From: Arthrobacter sp. Leaf337
GTDB lineage: Bacteria; Actinomycetota; Actinomycetes; Actinomycetales; Micrococcaceae
NCBI RefSeq assembly: GCF_001423745.1
Contig: NZ_LMPC01000027.1
Span: 238,039-302,038, forward strand
Direction: 5' to 3'
Length of the DNA stretch: 64,000 bases
Positions 59,799-64,000 of the stretch are shown piece after piece (the first letter of the stretch is position 1; the number at the start of each line of letters is the position of its first letter). The position numbers were made by a program, and so were the translations under genes. The notes beneath the pieces were generated by a model that did no database searches, was not told where the DNA came from, and worked only from the letters and a program-made list of their open reading frames with translations.

Positions 59799-59872
59799 GC
59801 CCGAGGCCGGCATCCTCCGCGTGCTGCTCGTTCGTCGCTTTGACGCACGCTTCCGGATGCCGGACCTCGGGC
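59799..59872 (+). terminator. crp transcription terminator
   Basis: GCCCGAGG-CCGGCATCC (59799-59815) pairs with GGATGCCGG-A-CCTCGGGC (59855-59872) with one bulge, and the 39-base interior can fold further. It starts 15 bases after the crp stop and is followed by CTTTGCGTTTATT. This supports rho-independent termination. Confidence 0.7.
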
Positions 59873-59938
59873 CTTTGCGTTTATTCAGGGAAATTGCCGG
59901 TCGTCCCTTATCGGGAGAATGACGCGCAAAAATCCCCG

Positions 59939-59998
59939 CGACACAGAAAATGCCTGGCGACACCCGAATAACGGTGTCGCCAGGCATTTTCAGTGTCG
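59939..59998. repeat. Long near-perfect inverted repeat
   Basis: GAAAATGCCTGGCGACACC (59946-59964) is perfectly complementary to GGTGTCGCCAGGCATTTTC (59973-59991) around an eight-base loop. One A.A mismatch and a further six pairs (CGACAC/GTGTCG) extend the arms to 59939 and 59998. With an imperfect continuation beyond, it resembles a small MITE or REP-like palindrome more than a terminator. Confidence 0.85.
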
Positions 59999-60054
59999 TC
60001 AGCCAATTTGCGAGTCGTCACCGATCGGCCTCCAGCACCAGGACCGACAAGACC

Positions 60055-60162
60055 TGCGAGAGCGTCGCCGAAAAACCGACGGGAAGTGCGAGAGCGTCGC
60101 CGAAAAAGCGACGGGAAGTGCGAGAGCGTCGCCGAAAAACCGACGGGAAGTGCGAGAGCGTC
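60055..60162. repeat. 32-bp tandem repeat array, 3.4 copies
   Basis: The unit beginning TGCGAGAGCGTCGCCGAAAA is repeated head-to-tail at 60055, 60087 and 60119, with a 12-base partial copy at 60151. A single base differs in the middle copy (CCGACG to GCGACG). CGTCG and CGACG within each unit can pair. There are no spacers, so it is not a CRISPR array. Confidence 0.95.
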
Positions 60163-60309
60163 CGTTATAGCCGGGCGGCTGTCCTTCGAATAGGGGCGCA
60201 TCGGGTTCCGGAGGCCGCCCAGCGACCGGAGTGACGCCCATCGAGCGTGTTTAAGCGACGCGAAGGCCGGTGCCCGGCTAACGCGACCACGGGCACTGCC
60301 GGACCGCGA
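60163..60309. other. Remainder of the crp-Nudix intergenic region
   Basis: Together with the terminator and the two repeats this completes a gene-free stretch from 59785 to 60309. I see no coding signal, clear promoter or terminator in these last bases. Transcription of the Nudix operon would run leftwards into the repeats. Confidence 0.4.
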
Positions 60310-61221
60310 CTAGCGCTCCCGCTGTGGCTCGCCGGCGACCGTCTTGGCAGCCTCGACTTCGAGCATCAGCTTGCCGCCTTCTTCGACGAGCTTCGGCTGG
60401 TAGACGTGTGCCTTGCGCTTGTAGCTCAGATAGGCGATGCACCCGTTGGCTGCCGCCATCTTCTCCAGCATGATCTCGGAGCCCGGAACCAGCAGCCGGC
60501 CGAGGGTTAGGCCCACGGTGTTTTCCTGGCCCACTTCATCGCCCAGGGCGGTGGTGTCACGCTCCGCGATGACCTTGCTGGCACAGACCCAGCGGCCCCA
60601 GACACCTTTGCTTCCCAGCAGCGTGGGCTGCTGGTTCACGGGCACAGTGGCGGCAAAGTAGCGGGTATTGAAGCGCCGGTGGGCAAAGTCGGGGCTGAGC
60701 CAGTTGACCAGCGGTTTCAGCAGGTCCGTGCGGAGGGAAAGCCCGCGCTTGGCCAGGACGTCGGTGAAGGATTTTTCCTGCTCGGCAACAGCTATCCTGG
60801 CGCGCATCCATTCCGGAGTGGAAGTGGCTTCCACCGTGGTGGACAGGTCCGGGCCGGCCAGAAGCACACCGGTTTCTTCGAAGAGTTCGCGGATGGCGCC
60901 CACCACATGGCGGCGCGCCAGCCCGACGTCGTCCGTTCCCATTTGTTCCGCCCAGTGCTGCGGTGAGGGGCCGAGCCAGCTGACGGCGTCGTCGTCGGAC
61001 GCCTCAAGGGAACCGCCGGGAAAGGCTAGGACTCCGAGCGGCGAGGATCCGGGACGGTATCCCAGCCATGTTTCCAGCCCCGTGGGGGCGTCGCGGAGGA
61101 GGACCACGGAAGATGCGAGGCGGGCGGCACGTGGTGTCCGCTCGCCGTGTTCGAGCCAGCTTTGTGCTGCCCCCTCAAGATCGGGAGGCAGCACAAACAG
61201 GCGACGGGCTAACTGGGGCAA
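60310..61221 (-). CDS. Nudix hydrolase family protein
   Basis: A 303-residue protein with a Nudix fold. FPGGSLEASDDD and the downstream helix VGAIRELFEETGVLL give an expanded Nudix box, with about 27 residues inserted between the GG and the REL-EETG parts. This is typical of the larger actinobacterial members (relatives of NUDT19). The C-terminal half contains HRRFNTRYFAATVP. The substrate is probably a CoA or nucleotide derivative, but this is unproven. It is third in a minus-strand operon after the DUF4177 and ridA genes. Confidence 0.82.
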   Translation of the reverse strand: MPQLARRLFVLPPDLEGAAQSWLEHGERTPRAARLASSVVLLRDAPTGLETWLGYRPGSSPLGVLAFPGGSLEASDDDAVSWLGPSPQHWAEQMGTDDVGLARRHVVGAIRELFEETGVLLAGPDLSTTVEATSTPEWMRARIAVAEQEKSFTDVLAKRGLSLRTDLLKPLVNWLSPDFAHRRFNTRYFAATVPVNQQPTLLGSKGVWGRWVCASKVIAERDTTALGDEVGQENTVGLTLGRLLVPGSEIMLEKMAAANGCIAYLSYKRKAHVYQPKLVEEGGKLMLEVEAAKTVAGEPQRER

Positions 61222-61236
61222 GGGAAGTGACCGGCC

Positions 61237-61806
61237 TTAGCTAAATTCGGCGATCAGTTCGACTTCGACCGGCGAGTCCAGCGGCAGGACCGACACGCCG
61301 ACAGCGGACCGGGCGTGCTGGCCGGCATCGCCGAGGACCTTGCCCAGGAGTTCCGACGCGCCGTTGATGACGCCCGGCTGGCCCGTGAAGGACGGATCGG
61401 AGGAGACGAAGCCCACCACCTTCACGATCCGGGTAATACGGTCGAGGTCGCCGATCACGCTCTTCACCGCCGCCAGGGCGTTGACTGCGCAGACCGCAGC
61501 GAAACGCTTGGCGTCTTCGGGAGAGACCGTCGGCTCATCCGCGAAGCCTTCGGTGCCCGTGGACACCTTGCCGGTAGCTTCGAGTTTGCCGTTAATAAAG
61601 GGCAGCTGGCCGGAGGTGTAGACGTGGTTGCCGGAGATGACTGCCGGGACGTAGGCGGCCACCGGGGCCGCGACTTCCGGAAGGGTCAGTCCCAGCTCTG
61701 CCAGCCGCTGTTCCACGGCCGATACCGGCGCTCCGTTTTCCGCGCCGGAGGCCGAATTTTCCGCGCGGGCCGGGGATTCCGGCGCCGTGCCTGCGGGGCT
61801 TGTCAT
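61237..61806 (-). CDS. RidA/YjgF-family enamine/imine deaminase-like protein
   Basis: A 189-residue RidA-family protein. The core (residues about 55-189) contains VYTSGQLPFINGK, AVNALAAVKSVIGDLDRITR, VVGFVSSDPSF and ARSAVGVSVLPLDSPVEVEL. The last places the conserved Arg that binds the substrate carboxylate and the terminal Glu. The N-terminal 30 residues are polar and Ala-rich and not part of the family. The start lies two bases after the DUF4177 stop. Homologues hydrolyse reactive enamines or imines. Confidence 0.88.
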   Translation of the reverse strand: MTSPAGTAPESPARAENSASGAENGAPVSAVEQRLAELGLTLPEVAAPVAAYVPAVISGNHVYTSGQLPFINGKLEATGKVSTGTEGFADEPTVSPEDAKRFAAVCAVNALAAVKSVIGDLDRITRIVKVVGFVSSDPSFTGQPGVINGASELLGKVLGDAGQHARSAVGVSVLPLDSPVEVELIAEFS

Positions 61807-61808
61807 AA

Positions 61809-61964
61809 CTACTGCTTCTCCCTCTTGAGGTAGGCAACGAGGCCGTTGCCGTCAGGACCGGTGACGACCTGGACGAGCTCCCAGCCGTCCTCTCCCCACT
61901 GGTCCAGAATCTGCTTCGTGGCGTGAATAATGAGCGGAATCGTGGCGTACTCCCATTTGGTCAT
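61809..61964 (-). CDS. DUF4177-like small protein
   Basis: A 51-residue protein, MTKWEYATIPLIIHATKQIL followed by DQWGEDGWELVQVV and ending YLKREKQ. The WEY, LxxxGxxGWELV and C-terminal pattern is that of DUF4177 and of Rv3678A in M. tuberculosis. Its stop codon is two bases before ridA, so the two genes are coupled. It is the first gene of the operon and is divergent from ponA2. Function unknown. Confidence 0.85.
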   Translation of the reverse strand: MTKWEYATIPLIIHATKQILDQWGEDGWELVQVVTGPDGNGLVAYLKREKQ

Positions 61965-62001
61965 GAGCTAAAGACTAGTCCTTGCCGGTAAAGTGGAAAA
62001 C

Positions 62002-64000
62002 ATGGCGACTGGTAAGAACCCTTTATTCGACACGGCCACCACCCTCGGAAAGATCCTTGCTTTCCTTGGCGTGAGCGCTATTTGTGGTGTCCTGGTAGCG
62101 GGCCTGCTGGTCCCGGCGGCCGCTGTTTCCGGCAGCACAGCCAGCGGTTCCATCGAGTTCTTCGACACCCTCCCGGCGGAGCTGCAGGTGGACCCGCCCA
62201 GCCAGTCCACCAAAATCCTTGCTTCTGACGGAAGCCTGATCGCCAACCTCTACGCCGAAAACCGAACGCGCGTTGCACTGGACCAGATGTCGCCATTCAT
62301 CAAGGACGCAGTGATCGCCATCGAGGACAGCCGGTTCTATGAGCACGGCGGCGTGGACACCACCGGCATCATGCGTGCGCTGGTCAGTACGGCCCGTGGT
62401 AACAAGCAGGGCGCGTCCACCATCACGCAGCAGTACGTGAACAACGTCATCAACGCCTCCCTCGAGGCCGAAGGCAACACCGAGGACATCAAGCTCAACG
62501 GCGTGAACAAGGGCGTGGGCGACAAGCTCCGCGAGATGAAGCTGGCCATCGCCCTGGAGAAGAAGTTCACCAAGGAGCAGATCCTCGAGGGTTACCTCAA
62601 CATCGTGTTCTTCAACCGGGACGCCTACGGCATTGAAGCCGCGTCCAAGTTCTTCTTCAGCACCACGGCGAAGGACCTCACCCTCCCGCAGGCGGCGCTG
62701 CTGGCCGGCGTAGTGAACAGCCCGTCGTTCTACGACCCCATCACCAACCCTGAGAACGCGAAGACCCGCCGCGACCTGGTTCTCAAGTCAATGCTCACAC
62801 AGCACAAAATCAACCAGCCGGAATACGAGGCAGCGGTCGCCGCCCCGGTGGAAACCAAGGTCACCCCGGCCCGCCAGGGTTGTGCCTATGCGTCCACCGC
62901 CCCGTATTTCTGTGATTACGTCCTGCACCTGCTGCTCAACGATCCGGCCTACGGCGCCGACGCCACGGAACGTGAACGGAAGATCTTCCGCGGCGGCCTG
63001 ACCATCACCACCACCCTTGACCCCAAGGCTCAGAACGCGGCCCAGGCCCAGGTGGACGCGTCCGCAGGCGCCAACCCGGACAAGTGGGGCGCTGCGGTGG
63101 TTTCCGTCCAGCCGAACACCGGCAAGATCACCAACATGGCGCAGAACACGGTGTGGTTCGCCGGCGACGGCAAGTTCGACAGCCAGCTCAACTTCAGCGT
63201 CGACCAGTATGACGGCAACGGCAACGACCTCAACGGCCTCGGCGGTGCACAGCCCGGTTCAACGATGAAGCCGTTTACATTTGCCGAGTGGCTCAACGAG
63301 GGCAACTCGATGAACACGATCCTGAACGGCGCGGTTCGTCGCTATCCGCAAAGCTTCCCCTGGAAGAACACCTGCCAGACGCCGACTGTTGGCTGGTATG
63401 ACAGCACCAACGGCGAATCCACGGACCTGCAGAATGCCGAGCCGAACTACTACCGTTCGATGACGGTCCTTGACGGGCTGGCCAACTCAATCAACACCAT
63501 GACGTTTGCCACCGCCGCCAAGGTGGACCTGTGCGGAATCCAGAAGATCGTGGACGCCGTGGGCCTCCACGAAGGCCTCCCGCAGCGGGACGACACGGGA
63601 AAGATCACAAACCCGACGCCGCCAATCACCATGACGACGCTGGGCAACCTTCTTGGTTCCAGGCAGACTTCGCCGCTGGCCATGGCGAGCGCATTCGCCA
63701 CGTTCGCGAATGACGGTAAATACTGCGCCCCGATCGCGATCACTTCGGTGACGGACCAGACCGGCGCCCAGCTGCCGGCCCAGGCCACGAGCTGCCGCGA
63801 TGCGATCAAACCGGAAGTTGCCCGCGGCGTGAACTACGCCCTCCAGGAAGTCCTCAACCGCGGTTCAGGCTCACTCATCCAGCCCCGGATTTCCACCAAG
63901 ACCAACTTCCCCATCGCAGCCAAGACCGGTACCTCCAACAACAACGGGTCGACCTGGGTGGTGGGCCACACTACCGGCCTGGCCACCGCGGCGTGGTTCG
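62002..64000 (+). CDS. ponA2: Bifunctional penicillin-binding protein (class A), N-terminal part
   Basis: At least 666 residues, running off the window. It has a short cytoplasmic tail and a membrane helix at about residues 17-40. A transglycosylase domain (GT51) follows, with IEDSRFYEHGGVD and QGASTITQQYVNN, then a transpeptidase domain with active-site serine in PGSTMKP, SIN near residue 497 and KTGTSNN near residue 640. All three transpeptidase motifs are intact. Actinobacterial PonA2 often ends with PASTA domains, which would lie beyond the window. The start at 62002 begins MATGKNPLFD. Confidence 0.93.
   Translation, partial: MATGKNPLFDTATTLGKILAFLGVSAICGVLVAGLLVPAAAVSGSTASGSIEFFDTLPAELQVDPPSQSTKILASDGSLIANLYAENRTRVALDQMSPFIKDAVIAIEDSRFYEHGGVDTTGIMRALVSTARGNKQGASTITQQYVNNVINASLEAEGNTEDIKLNGVNKGVGDKLREMKLAIALEKKFTKEQILEGYLNIVFFNRDAYGIEAASKFFFSTTAKDLTLPQAALLAGVVNSPSFYDPITNPENAKTRRDLVLKSMLTQHKINQPEYEAAVAAPVETKVTPARQGCAYASTAPYFCDYVLHLLLNDPAYGADATERERKIFRGGLTITTTLDPKAQNAAQAQVDASAGANPDKWGAAVVSVQPNTGKITNMAQNTVWFAGDGKFDSQLNFSVDQYDGNGNDLNGLGGAQPGSTMKPFTFAEWLNEGNSMNTILNGAVRRYPQSFPWKNTCQTPTVGWYDSTNGESTDLQNAEPNYYRSMTVLDGLANSINTMTFATAAKVDLCGIQKIVDAVGLHEGLPQRDDTGKITNPTPPITMTTLGNLLGSRQTSPLAMASAFATFANDGKYCAPIAITSVTDQTGAQLPAQATSCRDAIKPEVARGVNYALQEVLNRGSGSLIQPRISTKTNFPIAAKTGTSNNNGSTWVVGHTTGLATAAWF

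Noticed and set aside
60055..60162. Direct repeats that could suggest a CRISPR array
   Set aside because: The 32-bp units are contiguous with no spacers and no cas genes are in the window.

Overview
The window is high-GC actinobacterial chromosome, most like Arthrobacter sensu lato (Micrococcaceae). This rests on GC-rich third positions, densely packed genes, actinobacteria-restricted families (DGPF-linked ECF sigma, DUF4244 pilin, MarP, septum-site protein Ssd, SseB-like and DUF2332 proteins) and gene order. topA, the DECH helicase with a Tad-type cluster, acs, nth, the CoA-type Nudix gene, marP, crp, ridA, a DUF4177 gene and ponA2 all occur in one region, as I recall they do in Mycobacterium tuberculosis (about Rv3646c-Rv3682). 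This is ordinary chromosome: I see no prophage, insertion sequence, CRISPR array, tRNA or rRNA gene.

Layout. 0-11 kb: end of an lldD-like dehydrogenase, an ArsR regulator, acuC, a Ktr/Trk potassium uptake pair, proC, an ECF sigma factor with its DGPF partner, a TIM-barrel isomerase, ppx and an SseB-like gene. 11-24 kb: topA, a regulator divergent from an MFS exporter, a methyltransferase, a NYN-domain protein, a stand-alone PheRS-like protein, a tandem family of small lipoproteins (one frameshifted) and trhO. 24-38 kb: a GNAT protein, an MrfA-like helicase converging on a seven-gene Tad/Flp secretion operon (TadE-like, TadE, DUF4244 pilin, TadC, TadB, TadA, CpaE-like), a PolA-like polymerase, DUF1508, Nudix, nth and a membrane protein. 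38-41 kb: acs. 41-53 kb: two sugar ABC importers without their own ATPase. The first has a CRP-type palindrome and a DeoR regulator. The second is an alpha-galactoside locus with LacI regulator, oxidoreductase and GH36 alpha-galactosidase, and operator-like sequences overlap the -10 boxes of both divergent promoters. 53-64 kb: a secreted beta-propeller, FAD oxidoreductase, SRPBCC protein, aroQ, DUF2332, marP, crp, repeats, Nudix, ridA, DUF4177 and the start of ponA2.

Non-coding sequence holds the most unusual signals. Two structured copies of about 105 nt lie between proC and the ECF sigma gene, and their stems differ by compensatory changes. Two intergenic repeat arrays lie at 10990-11055 and 59939-60162. 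Four gene ends (trkA, acs, the beta-propeller gene and marP) carry short tandem duplications spanning the stop codon, and two of these copies differ only synonymously over the terminal codons.

All family assignments come from reading motifs and context by eye. No database search was made, and comparisons with other genomes are from memory.
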